Source of the DNA: Phaeosaccion multiseriatum
Taxonomy: Eukaryota; Ochrophyta, other classes
Length of the DNA stretch: 64,000 bases
Direction: 5' to 3'
Assembly: GCA_965112735.1 (NCBI GenBank)
Contig: OZ218956.1
Location: 2,914,001 to 2,978,000, forward strand
Part shown: piece by piece, positions 1 to 24,794 of the stretch
How the letters are laid out: each line of letters begins with the position of its first letter
Numbering within the stretch: position 1 is the first letter of the stretch
Position numbers and translations under genes: made by a program
Notes under the pieces: generated by a model
Databases searched by the model: none
What the model saw: the letters and a program-made list of their open reading frames with translations, nothing else
Told to the model about the DNA's origin: nothing

Positions 1-80
1 TCCCTTCCTAGATGTATGTCTCTCCCTGTCTCAACCGCTTCCCCTCCCCCTTGGCCTTCCCCCCCCCCCCCTCTGGACAG

Positions 81-859
81 GTCCGGCTGGTCGTAGCGCT
101 GCAGCTGCTCGTGTCCTATGCGCTCCTCCTCGCGCTCGTCATTTTGCCCATGCTCTACATCATTGACGTCATCGGGCACTTGGGTACGTGTCGTGTGGCA
201 GTGTATAACATTGCTGTGGCCGATATTTCTTCCCGTCTATCTTTCTGTCCATCTTTCTATCCATCAAGCAATCTATCGATCTTCTGTCTGTCTATATATC
301 TATCTATCTCTCTATCTGTCTATCAATGCATCTTTCTATCTCTCTATCTATGTATCTACACCAACCCCCCCCCTCTTCTCACCCAATGCCGCTCTCAGCA
401 AAGCTGCCTTCACTGAATCCTCCTGTCGCTCTCCCTGCCCTGCTCTGCTGCCACCCTGCCCTGTTCCGCTTTGCCCCTTCCCCTCCCCACACATGCACAC
501 ACGTAGGCCCTATCTTGAATCTGATTCTCCTGCGCAACCCCATATTGGTCGTCGCCAACACCGTCATTGGAGCCGGTGGAAAGGCCTCGGTGTACGCGTG
601 GGACTCACTCACGGGAAGGTTCTATGGTCACAGAAGACCCGACGTCTTGTGTCCGACAGGTGCGCACGAGGGACCGACAGACGAACAGGCCAGCGATAGA
701 CAGCCCATCCTCCGTCCTGTTGGTCTTGATCCCATACCCGATCCCATCTGATCCGTTTTTGGGGTGTGTGAGAGAGGAGGAGGTTGGACGTGCTGCACGT
801 CGAGGAGGACGTGGGGTATTTCCCCGACCGCCCCTCTTCTCCTCCTCCTCCTCCTCCTC

Positions 860-894
<35 letters not shown>

Positions 895-1624
895 CTCCTC
901 CTCCTCCTCCTCCTCCTCCTCCTCCTCCTCCTCCTCCTCCTCCTCCTCCTCCTCCTCCTCCTCCTCCTCCTCCTCCTCCTCCTCCTCCTCCTCCTCCTCC
1001 TCCTCCTCCTCCTCCTCCTCCTCCTCCTCCTCCTCCTCCTCCCCCTCCTCCTCCTCCTCCTCCTCCTCCTCCTCCTCCCCGACTACGCGTCCTCTTTGAG
1101 CCTGCTCTCCCCCTTCCAAAACTGGACATGTTGCTGCTCCTATGACATGGTCTGACGTAATGAGATGCGTTGCCCCCCCCCCCCCTGTACACTCCATACT
1201 CACACTCACGACCCGACGACATAGGGCTGCTCGGCCTGGACACATTGCTACAGGCAGTGGAGGGTGTGTGTGTGGCCTTCAAACTGGCGATGGGGTTGCT
1301 GGTCATCGTGGTGGGGCTGCAGCTGGGAGGCTTTGGACCAGTGGGAGGAGGTTTCACCATCCACTGGACCTTCCGCTCGCTGCAGGTACGGTCCACTGCC
1401 TGTCTTGTCTGTCTTGTCTGTCTTGTCTGTCTTGTCTGTCTGCCTATCTGTCTTTCAGTCAGTCAGTCAGTCTTTCAGTTTCTTTTTCCTCTTTTTGTCT
1501 GTCTGTCTGTCACCACAGAAGTATTGTGTTTGTTCCTCATCCGTATGTCTCGCACCCTCTCTCTCTGTATTGTGCGATTGTCTCCTCCCCCTCCTCTCCC
1601 GTCCCCCCACCCCCCTCCTACAAT

Positions 1625-1681
<57 letters not shown>

Positions 1682-2033
1682 AACAACGACAACGACAACG
1701 ACAATCAACAGGTGTGGTGGACAGAGGCCTCGACGCGATTCCTCCAACTCCGCACCTTCTGTCGAGCCGTGCGAGCTCGGCCGAGAATGGCCCGGCCCAC
1801 GCAGGCGGAGCTCGATGCCTTTGCCCCCGACGTGTGCGCCATCTGTATGGAGGACATCACCGAGTGCGTAGGGGCGGCCAAGACGCCGTGTGGACACCTG
1901 TTCCACGCATCCTGCTTGGGAAGGTGGTTGTACAGAGCCAAGACTTGTCCACAGTGCCTCAAGGATTTGTTCAATCCTCCTCCTGCTCCTCCTCCTCCTC
2001 CTGCTGCTGCTGCTGCTGCTGCTGCCACTACTA

Positions 2034-2071
<38 letters not shown>

Positions 2072-2437
2072 CCTGCTGGCGCTGGTGGTACACTCGATAC
2101 TGCTTCGCTGCCACAGCAACAGCGGCAGGCCGAGGAGGAGGAAGAAGAGCAGGAGGGGCAGCAGCAGCGGCAGGAGGAGGAGGAGAAGGGTCAGCGAGAG
2201 CAGCAGGAGAAGGTGGAGGAGGAGGAGGGTCTGCAAAATCAGCTGGAGGAGGTGGTGGTGGTGGTGGAGGAGGAGGAGGAGGAGGAGGAGGAGGAGGAGG
2301 AGGAGGAGGAGGAGGAGGAGGAGGAGGAGAGAACAGGGTTGAGTGTGGCTCGTGAAGCTGCGGCCCATCTGAGTGTGGCCTGCGGGGATGGGGACGGGCT
2401 GAGGCGGAGGAAGAACCTTCCACTGCCGCTGCCGTGA
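81..2437 (+). CDS. Membrane-anchored RING-H2 E3 ubiquitin ligase, 5'-truncated by window edge
   Basis: Probable exons: 81-about 184, 507-659, 1225-1385, 1712-2437 (stop TGA 2435-2437). Exons 1-3 encode hydrophobic segments (LVSYALLLALVILPMLYIID in exon 1, LAMGLLVIVVGLQLGGFG in exon 3), so this is a multi-pass membrane protein. Exon 4 encodes a RING-H2 finger: CAIC, then CGHLFHASC, then CPQC. The stretch just before it (FLQLRTFCRAVRARPRM) resembles the linker before the RING in HRD1/TRC8-type ER ligases; that family assignment is inference. The C-terminus is low complexity (Pro, Ala, Thr, Gln, Glu runs from triplet repeats). Junctions 659/1225 and 1385/1712 keep frame with good splice sites; the exon 1/exon 2 junction does not keep phase with the obvious donor at 185, so a small exon or another donor is missed there. 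The N-terminus lies outside the window. Confidence 0.75.
837..1079 (+). repeat. (TCC)n microsatellite in an intron of the RING-H2 gene
   Basis: Almost uninterrupted CCT/TCC triplets, broken once by a C-run near 883-894. It sits inside intron 660-1224. Long Pro/Ser/Leu or Gly/Glu reading frames across it are repeat artefacts. Confidence 0.95.
1620..1710 (+). repeat. (CAA)n microsatellite before a 3' splice site
   Basis: AAC/CAA triplets, ending in GACAAC units, directly precede the AG acceptor at 1710-1711 of the RING-encoding exon. Confidence 0.9.
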
Positions 2438-2493
2438 GTGAGTGAGTGAGTGAGTGAGTGAGTGAGTGAGTGAGTGAGTGAGTGAGTGAGTGT
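2434..2493 (+). repeat. (GTGA)n tract at the end of the RING-H2 coding region
   Basis: Tandem GTGA units begin at the TGA stop (2435-2437). The first units also look like repeated 5' splice donors (GTGAGT), so a 3'-UTR intron or an alternative C-terminus is possible. Confidence 0.85.
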
Positions 2494-2647
2494 GTGAGTG
2501 AGCCCCGCCCTGGCTGGTCACGGTGGGGGGTCAGCACCACGCAGCATTCCCCTCCGACGGAAACGAAGAGGGCCACATACACGCACTCCTTGTGTATATA
2601 ATAGAGCAGGATTTGTTCTTTCCTCTCTACAAGAAGAGAGGGGAATT

Positions 2648-2653
2648 AATAAA
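2648..2653 (+). terminator. AATAAA polyadenylation signal candidate
   Basis: Canonical hexamer about 210 bases after the stop of the RING-H2 gene. Confidence 0.5.
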
Positions 2654-3528
2654 GAGATACGAGGAGTAAAAAGCCCTAAGTACTACCATTACAACATGTA
2701 AAAAAGATACCCCTTTGATTCGGATAGGAGGCTGTGTTCTGTGGATTCTCATGTCGACGTACACAGAGACTTCATCCCCCATCCCACCCCCCACCCCTGC
2801 CCCAGACCTCGGAGTCCAACGCATGCCCCTGGCTGTGTGTGGGGGCTGCAAGCATTGCAACACCATACTGTACTCTCTACATGCCCATCTTTCATTCCTT
2901 CTTTCTTTCCCTGCTGTACTATTGCAAGGAGAAAAAGACTGACGGCCGCCCGTGCGGTGAGGAGGGAGGTACCGTACCACAGGATTCACTCCAAGACCCA
3001 TCAATCACAGACGAGGAACACACATGCCCATGCCGACTCCAGAGCCCCACACTGGGCCAAGCGAAGGCATGCGCGTTTCTCTCGGCTCTGCTTGATTGAA
3101 TGGGTCCCCAAGACCTCCCCTCCGTCCCACTCTCAGTCTTGAGTGCGCAAGCTTCGCCACTGAGGGCCTCTCTCCATCTGCCCCTCCTCGCGCAGCGCAT
3201 GGGAGCGAAACGCCAACCCGTTTGGCCTCACGGTCCACAAGAACGAACCCAAACCCAAACCTAACCGAAGCCTGCCTGCCTTTCGTAATGGCAAATCACG
3301 CGTGAATGTTTCTTCTGCACTCCTCCTTCTCCCTCCTCCACCCCCCCCCCCTCTCCCCTTCCTTATCCTCCTCTTCTTTCTCCGTGGTGTCGGGTGACAG
3401 GGCGGCATCTTTCGTTTAATGACGCAGAAAAGATCCCTACTCACACGTCCACATGCGCACACGCACCCATACACGCACGCACGCACCACCTCCCCCTCCC
3501 ACGCCGGCTGCAAGGCCTGCTCCGAGCC
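2654..3528. other. Convergent intergenic region, no gene seen
   Basis: Lies between the 3' ends of the RING-H2 gene (+) and NTF2 (-). Open frames here have no recognisable domain or splice-linked continuation. It holds both 3' UTRs and short C-rich tracts. Confidence 0.5.
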
Positions 3529-4559
3529 TTATGAGTAGACGAGGCGGAATATGTCATTATGTACATAGTACGCCCCCGGGCCTGTGGACACAAGCTGGAA
3601 GAACTCTGTGGCAGGCAGGAGCACACACAGCCAAAGAGAGAGAGAGGGAATACGTAATGGGGGGGAAGGGGTGAGACGACAGGAGAAGGGGGAATGATCG
3701 CGCTGAGAGAGAGCTTGGCAAGAGAGGGTGCGAGACAAGAGCATGCGTAAGCTGAGTTTCGTCATCACAATCGCAAAACCATACACCTCGACTCCCTCGG
3801 CCACTGTAGAACCTCTGGCGACCGCTACACACTCGGTCGTCACGACCAACACTTGGGCAGACCCGAGCGTGTCGTGTCCTGTAGGTGCACCTGATCAAAC
3901 CACACAAAACTGCCCCATCACCAACCCCAACCCCCCCCCAGCCCCCGCCAAATACACGTACCTGTAAAATGTAGTGGATTGTTGCTGTCAATCTGCAAGC
4001 ACAACGCCACGAAGGCGAGGATGGGGGGGAAGAGGTATGCCACACATTGAAGAGAGGCAGAGGAAGGGTTTGAATTGTGCTGGGGGTCCAATTGCCTGCA
4101 CCTGTGGCCGAAGCCAACCATAACATCACAATATCTATGCGAGTCTTGTAGTGCGGTCTGCCTCTCTAGCTCTTACCTTGACCTTCCCGACAGTAAAAAT
4201 GCAAATGGCGGTCGAGTTGGTCGACGGTTGGACGTCAACCTTATCCACAGTGAACTCCAGTTTTCCCACACTCTGTGCCATGGAAGCGAGAATCACATGC
4301 AATACGCAAGGGGGACACAGAGGGGACAAGGAAAGGTGCGTAAAAAGGAAGAGAGTGTGAAAAGAAGAATCACTTCCGCCTTTCAACCCACCGAGTACTT
4401 CTCGATGATAGCATCCGGGCCCTGCACTTGTGTTCCCTCGAAGGTGAGCATACTGCCCGGCTGGTAAAGGCCCTTGAGCTGCGCCACTCCGGCTGGACCC
4501 TGGGCGAACATACTGTAATAGTGCGCCACAAAGGCCTTGGCTACTTCTTCCGCTGCCAT
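3529..4559 (-). CDS. NTF2: Nuclear transport factor 2 (NTF2)
   Basis: Small RanGDP-binding import factor that returns Ran to the nucleus. Four exons on the minus strand: 4559-4392, 4272-4177, 3992-3962 (31 bp) and 3605-3529, all joined in frame by GT-AG introns, giving 123 residues, the usual NTF2 length. Family landmarks are in order: N-terminal AKAFVAHYYSMF helix, LKGLYQPGSMLTFEG, the PDAIIEKYSSVGKLEF block, and the C-terminal strand YYVHNDIFRLVYS that ends almost every NTF2. The ATG at 4557-4559 has a purine at -3 on the coding strand and starts right before the conserved helix. The gene is divergent from the ISWI-like gene (718 bp between starts). Confidence 0.95.
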
Positions 4560-5277
4560 AGTGCTCCTCCCCTCCCTCCTCCAAGGCGGCTGCGCTGCTT
4601 GCTCCTCCTCCTCCTGCTGCTGCTGCTGCTACTGCTACTTCTGCTACTGCCACTGCTGCTCCTCCTACTGCTGCTATTCTGTTGCCACCGCTCCTGCTCC
4701 CTTGTATCTTCAGTACTCCTCCGCCTGGGGGGGGGAGAATCAAGCCAAGGGGCGGAAACCCGAAAAAGTTTTAGTTTGAGGACATTGAGACAGAGAGGAG
4801 GTGATAAAGGGGAATGAAAGGCGTCAGATAAAGCAAGGGAGCCACGACCCCAGCAGGTGAGAGCCAACAGGCGGAGAGCGGGAGGAGTTCTCTCTGTTCT
4901 TCCGATGGCTTTCCTGTGGTTGTCCGTAAACCCCGCTCTCTCTACAAAATCATTTTCTAACCTTCCATTATTTTCAAACGATGTCACCTTCCGTGAGGGC
5001 GCCACCCCCATCGTAGACTGACTCTGTGTGGCAGAGACATGATGGAGGAATGTCAAGATTGAGTTTTTTACTCTGTTTGCTCTCTCTTTAGCCTCCCCCC
5101 TCCCCCCCTCTTCTTTCTTCTCTAAGATCCTCTCCATCTGCCTCTCTCTCCTTCCCTCTCCTCTATCTCTACACACTCTCTCTGTCTCTCTCTATGCCCT
5201 CCCCCTCTGCCTCTCTCACACACTCCCTCTCTGCCCCCCCCCCCCCCCCCCCCCTCTATCTCTCTCTCTCTTCTGCG
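4560..5277. promoter_or_regulatory. Divergent intergenic region between NTF2 and the ISWI-like gene
   Basis: Holds the 5' flanks of both genes. The half next to the ISWI-like gene is pyrimidine-rich (CT runs from about 5085 and a long C-run near 5235-5254). No TATA box is obvious. An in-frame upstream ATG at 5194 would add 28 low-complexity residues to the ISWI-like protein. Confidence 0.4.
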
Positions 5278-18768
<13,491 letters not shown>

Positions 18769-19025
18769 TTGCTTCGCCGACTGCTTCGCCCTCGCCCCAG
18801 GCCCAGGCGATGGTGAATCAGGGCAGGGCTGCTGCTGCTGCTGTATCACCAACTGCTGCGGCGGCTGCGGCTCCGGCTGCTGCTCCGTCTGTACCGGTGC
18901 CGGTCACCGCGAAAGCAGCGGCGGCGGCAGTAGCGGAAGGGTTCGTGTTGGAGCCGGATGCGAAACGCTCGCGAGTGGAGGGCGAGCGCGTACCCGCGGC
19001 GGCTCCTGGGCTGACCTCGGCATGA
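18769..19025 (+). other. Out-of-frame continuation of the ISWI-like C-terminus
   Basis: Immediately after the TGA at 18766-18768 another frame stays open to 19025. It begins upstream with a second SUMO-motif-like stretch (PIDLIASP, overlapping 18740-18780) and continues Ala-rich to GFVLEPDAKRSRVEGE. The composition looks coding. It may be joined to the main frame by a short intron, a frameshift or a sequence error near 18725-18760. Confidence 0.4.
18842..18855 (+). repeat. Dispersed 14-mer copy (TGTATCACCAACTG, perfect, sense)
   Basis: Perfect copy in the out-of-frame C-terminal continuation, where it reads Val-Ser-Pro-Thr followed by an alanine run; flanked by CTG/GCG triplets. Confidence 0.85.
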
Positions 19026-19306
19026 TTGGGCATGGTTGGGCATGATTGGGGTAGGGCAAGGGAAGGGCAAGGGTCAAGGGTCAAGGGTCGGTTACATGTC
19101 AGGGGGAGAGAGCAGTCGAGGAGGGAAGGAGGGAGGGTATTATTAGATGTTAACCACTATTGATGAAGGAGGGGGAAAGAAACATTGACGAAGGAGGAAG
19201 GGGATTAGATGTTAAACCAATATTCCCAGGCGAGGTTTTTTATTTCTCTGGCTTCTGCCTCCCTCTTGCTTTCTGGCTTCTGGCTGGCTATGCTCGACCC
19301 CTGATA

Positions 19307-19356
19307 CACTATCGCCCACATTCTCGATAGTGCGCTATCGGCCGCCGGCGATAGCG
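19307..19356. other. Two adjacent perfect 8-bp-stem hairpins
   Basis: CACTATCG (19307-19314) pairs with CGATAGTG (19325-19332). Directly next to it CGCTATCG (19333-19340) pairs with CGATAGCG (19349-19356). Both share the core CTATCG/CGATAG. They lie between the ISWI-like and RING-phosphatase genes; the rest of 19026-19664 shows no gene. Confidence 0.7.
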
Positions 19357-19664
19357 GATAGCGTAGCCAAACTGAACTATGATCCCCCCGGGTCACTGAC
19401 ATACTGTGAGGTGTGCTTTAGGGAAGGAATATGGGGGAAATATCCACAAAAGAGGGAAGGAGATGTTATAAATTGTTATGTGGATGGAGCGTGGAGTGTA
19501 TATCTCTAGTGGGTGGTGGCCTTCTTCTTGGGTAGAAGGCGGCGTTGCTTTTTGTTGAGTAGGACTTGTTGAAGGAGTCTGAAAGGAGGCGTGTTTTGAG
19601 CCAGCGTGATATTACAGAGTTGAACGAGTAGGTGGTGGCGAACAAGCGAACAAGCGGGACGGAG

Positions 19665-22600
19665 ATGGCGGAGGAGGCCCCAGGAGAGGGGCTGGAGCTG
19701 CAATGCCCGCAGTGCTATGAAGACTATCAGCCCTCCGGGCCCGGGTCGGAGGCCAAGAGAATCCCAAGGGCCCTGCACTGCGGGCATTTGATCTGTACCG
19801 AATGCGCCACCATTTTTGCAGAGGAGCAGAACTACTGCTGTAACAAGTGCTCTTTCGAGACGGTGCTCGACCCGAAGCTCCCTGCCGGGGGCTTGGCCGT
19901 TGCCGACTTGGCCGTTCTACCTCCGCCTCTCGCACTGCCTGCGGGGGAGGAGGTGCGACCACCGGAGGGCGCGAGTAACAAAGGAGGAGTGGAAGATGGA
20001 GAAGCGTCGGTGGCGGGGGACGTATTGACTCCCCGGACCAGGACTCCGAGTGCCCGGAGTGGCTCGATGGAGGGGAGCGATGGCGATGCGGATCTGGGGG
20101 CGACAGGGGGGGTGGGCGGTTCAGAGGGGACAGCACCAGCTCAAACAGCTCTGCTGAAGGAGTGAGGTGAGAGAGTATCATCAAAGACTTGGCTGTAGAG
20201 GACGGGCCATGTTTCTTTCTTTGCCTACTGAGGGCTTTACGAGGACGAATGAGTGACCCAGCATCCAACTGCAACTTCTCAGCATCTGTGCTGCCTCCTT
20301 CCTGTCCCCACGAACCCAAGAAGCGCTTCTTCTCACTTCTCACCCCATCGTTGTCTTTTTCCTCCTTTTGTCCCCCCCCCCCCAAGCCACCTGGATGAGT
20401 ATCTGAGGACGGCAGACATCCGGCGCGGAAGTGCAGGGGATAGCCTTGACTACCCAGCCTTTGCCACGCACACAGGTGCTTACCGCCCGGAGTTCGACGA
20501 GGACGGAGGAGGAGGGGGGGTGACCTGCATGCTCTGCGAGGAGGGGAGGGAGGAAGGCTACCTGTGTGCCCGGCACATGCGAGAGGACCAGGAGGGCGTG
20601 CTGCACGTGGGATCGATGCGTGGGGGCAGCGGCGACATTGATCAAAAGCACGTCATGAGGAAGCGGGTGTCCAAGCAGGGGGCGAGGCATTTTGGCGGCA
20701 AGGTGGCAGGCACCTCCCCCTTTCTGCTTCGGGTGAATCGGGACAAGCTAGAGCCGCAGCCCGAGCCGTCTTTGGAGGATGCGGATCCTGATTATTTGCG
20801 CAAACATTTCTTCCAGGACCAAAAGATGATCAGCGACGGCCTTGCGCTGTTCCTCATCTCCGAGTGCACCAAGAAGCTGCAGGAGGAGCCCAACGTGTTG
20901 CACATTCAGGCCCCTGTGAGGATTGTGGGCGACTTGCACGGGCAGTTCTTCGACCTTGTGAGCATGTTGGACACGTTTGGCACACCTTTGCAAGCGGACC
21001 ACAAGGGGCAGTACCTCTTTCTCGGGGTAAGTACCTTGCTTGCCGCTGTGGGCTTGCCTCTGTGGGGGTATGACTGTGGGGGTATGACTGTGGCTAGCGC
21101 GGGTATGGAACAACTCCCTCTCCTCCGTCCCCTCTTTGCCGCATCCCTTGCTGCTCACCACCACCCCTTTCAAGCACCTTGCTTGAAGAAAGGCCCCCAT
21201 CTCACACTTCAAGCCATCCATCCACATGCCACCAACCCCCCCTGCGCCATCGATGCCCCGGATTGTTAACCCCCCCACCAAACACAACTCTAACGACGGC
21301 CTGCCCCTCCTTCTCCCTCTCCCTCTACCCCACCACCGCAGGACTACGTGGATCGCGGCATGTTCTCCTGCGAGATACTGCTGTACCTTATGGCCCTAAA
21401 GTTGCGCTGCCCCGACCGAGTGCACCTCATCCGCGGCAATCACGAGTGCCGCAGCCTCACGCAGCACTTTGGCTTCAAGCAGGAGTGCGAGCGTAAGTGC
21501 GGCATCATCGCCTACAACTACTTTCTCAAGTGGTTCGAGCAGCTCCCGCTTTGTGCGGTGGTTACCAACGACCACGGAAAGTACTTTTGTACTCACGGTG
21601 AGTTTGAGTTTTGAGTTTGGGGCTCGTCTGTCTGGAGTTTTGCGCCGCCGCCGCGAATTAATTTCCGTGCACTTGTGTGCAGAGCCAGCAAGAGCAAAAG
21701 CGAGGGGGGTACTCACTCTTGCTGTGTTTCCTGTACTTCCCGCGAGCCCCCCTTCCCGCCAAGCAGAGAGAGGGAGAGGAGAGAGAGATAGAGACGGAGA
21801 AGTTACCCTGGGCTCCCGGCTCTGATCCTTTGGGACAGACACGCACGACGATGTTGTCTCTCTTCGTTCGTCTCTCCTCCCCATCTGAGCCAGCCCCTCA
21901 CCTCTACAATTGTAGCCTCCTCCGTCCACTTTTGCCCTCCTCAATCACGCTCATCTTTGTGCCTATCGAATCACCAATGGCTACACATTCACACACACAC
22001 ACACACACAGGCGGCATCTCCCCCGACCTCGACTCCATTGCGGACATTAACCTCATTAAGCGCGATGAGGAGCCCCCAAAGAACGGCATCATGTGCGACT
22101 TGTTGTGGGCAGACCCCGCCGACGACCCTGGCATCGTCAAGATTGAGGACCTTGAAGCAGAGGACTTGAGAGGGTTGCTCAACGACGACGGTTTCAAGAC
22201 CAACCCGTATCGGGGCTGCAGCGTGAGCTTCGGTATGCGCCCCGTGCTCAACTTTTTGGAGAACAATGGGTTGTTGACGGTGATTCGCGCACACGCGGTG
22301 CAGGAGCAGGGCTATTTCCGCCACTTTGAAAAGGTGCAGGAGCTGCTGCAGGCCAAAGATGATGGTGAGGAGGGGGAGGAGGAGAAGAAGAAGAAGCAAC
22401 GACTGCACGCGCACGCCAGCAGCGGAAACCCTCCCGAGGAGACGGGCCACGACATGTTGCTTGCAACGGAGACGAAGGAGCTCGCCACAGAGGGAGCTGA
22501 GGCTGCCTACCTCCCTCCCGCTATGGCTGGGAGTGGGCCTGCTTCTCCCGCTGGAACGGAGACTTCGTATCCAACTGAAGAGAGGTTTCTGATGGGCCAT

Positions 22601-24587
22601 GGCAATGGACGCGGCTTTGAAGACGAGAAGGAGTCGGGGGGGGATAAGGAGAACGAAGAGCAGGGGAGGGAGGGCATGCTGGTGCGGACGGCGGCACCGA
22701 GGGAGAGAAGCAACGGGCGAGCTCAAGCGCAGCAGGGACCCGTTTCGCCTTCGCCCATGTCTTGGTCTTTGAAGAACTTCTTCGGAACCGTTACGGCCGA
22801 CATTAAGAGCCTGATGAACCCGAACAGCCCTTCGGACAAGGCGGGCGGCTCCACCCCTTCGAAGCGGCCCAGGACGAAGACGTTGTTGTCTCCGGGGGGT
22901 TTGCTCCGGTCACGAGAGAGGGTGCCTTCTCCCGAGCCCTCCCCGTCACCACCGTCTTCGCCGTGCTCGGGAGACAGCAGCCCAGGGGGCAACCCCACCT
23001 TGGCCTATATCCGCAGAAAGGCCGCAATAGAGGAGCGGAGACGCAGCAACGGCGGTGGCAGCAGCGGTGGCGGTAGCCGCGGCAAAGGCAATGGTGTTGT
23101 GCATCGGGGGGCGGACGGATCACCGGTTATCTCTCCTCAAGGGTTGTTCTACTCTCCCTCCCACTCCTCCGGGCAGCGAAGCACAGACAAGAGCTTCTTC
23201 GGTGAGGGAAAGGAGGAAGAGCGGACCCGGAGGGCGAGCTCTCTCGTGGCGACGAAGGGAGAGGGAAGCGTAGCAGCAGCCGAAGCGCTGCGGAGGAGAT
23301 TGGAAGAGTTTGAGGAGGGTGCACAAGCACACGCTACAGCGGCTGCTCAGCTCCCGCCAGTCATCACGGTGTTCTCCGCCCCAAACTACTGCGGGAGGTA
23401 TGGCAACACGGCCGCGGTGCTGCTCATTAAGCAGACCGAGGCGGAGCCGGAGGTGGCTCAGTATCAGTGTGTGGTGGCACCCGTACCTGTGGACAGAGGC
23501 AATAGACACCAGGTATGTACGGTATGTATGTATGTATGTATGTATGTATGTATGTATGTATGTATGTACGGTACGTATATATGTATGTTTGTATGTATAT
23601 AACCACCGTCGCACCCAAGAGACACATGACTCGCGAACCGCCGTCACCCGTCACCCGTCACCCGTCACCCGTCACCCGTCACCCACTCGTACAAAGCTTG
23701 TTCTGTTCCCGCTTGTCCCCTCCTCCCTGCCGCTCTCGTTGTTGGGTTGGCTCTTGCTTTGGCTCTTGCTTTGGCTCTGGTCACCACCATCATGCCCATC
23801 CCATTGCGCATGCATTTTCACACTCGTAATTCTCCTTCCTTCCTTCCTTCCTTCCTTCCTTCCTTCCTTCCTTCACCACCCCCATTTCCCGCCCTTGGCG
23901 AACTGTGACTTGACCGTTACAATACAGGCCCACATTAGTGCGCTGTTGGACACTTGCCCATACATGCCCACGACTTTCAGAGACTTTGTGAGGATCGCGA
24001 TCCGCTTAGGACCGGCGCCACCGCTGTTGGAGTCCGAGGCGGGAGGAGGGGAGATGGCACCAGAAGCATCAGGAGGAGCAGCAGGAGGAGCTGGTGCCGT
24101 GGCAGGGCCAGGGGCGCAGAGTACTGGCGGGATGGGACAGACGGAGGCCGGAGGGGACGGAAAGGAGGGGCAAAGGCATGGAGAGGCTTCCGGGGAGAAG
24201 GGGGGGAGAGGAGGCGGAGGAGGAGAAGGAGGGGAAGGATCGCCTGGAGCAAGCAAAGCTGGGAGTCAAAATGGCGGAGGATTGACCCTACGGCCCGGCG
24301 CTGTGGACTTAGTGGTAACTCCTGGAGGGGCGTCGGGAGGAAGCGCAGGAGGGGGAGGGGGCTCGGGCGACAAGGCTCTTGTTGGGCGCTCCCCCGTCTC
24401 TCCTCGGCCCGTCAAGGTGAGAGGGTGAGCTCCGCACCTTCACTGACTTCAGGGAGATGGGGGGGAGGGGCTGTATGATTCGGTTTGACGTGGCCGAGCA
24501 CATGTCTCCCAGCTTTACCATACCATTCCCACGATTCGATTCTGCATGAGTTGTGGCTAGCTTGTATCTGTCTAGTTGTCGTCGTCG

Positions 24588-24630
<43 letters not shown>

Positions 24631-24740
24631 TATCATCATCATCATCGTCATCATCATCATTAGCATCATTAGCATCATCATGACCATCATCATCATCATC
24701 ACCATCATTATCATCATCATCATCATCATCATCACCATCA

Positions 24741-24794
<54 letters not shown>

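Noticed and set aside
605-1396. Long minus- and plus-strand frames rich in Gly, Glu, Pro or Ser
   Set aside because: They are translations of the TCC/CCT repeat inside an intron. The same pattern at 42082-43687, 44850-45560 and 55594-56447 was rejected for the same reason.
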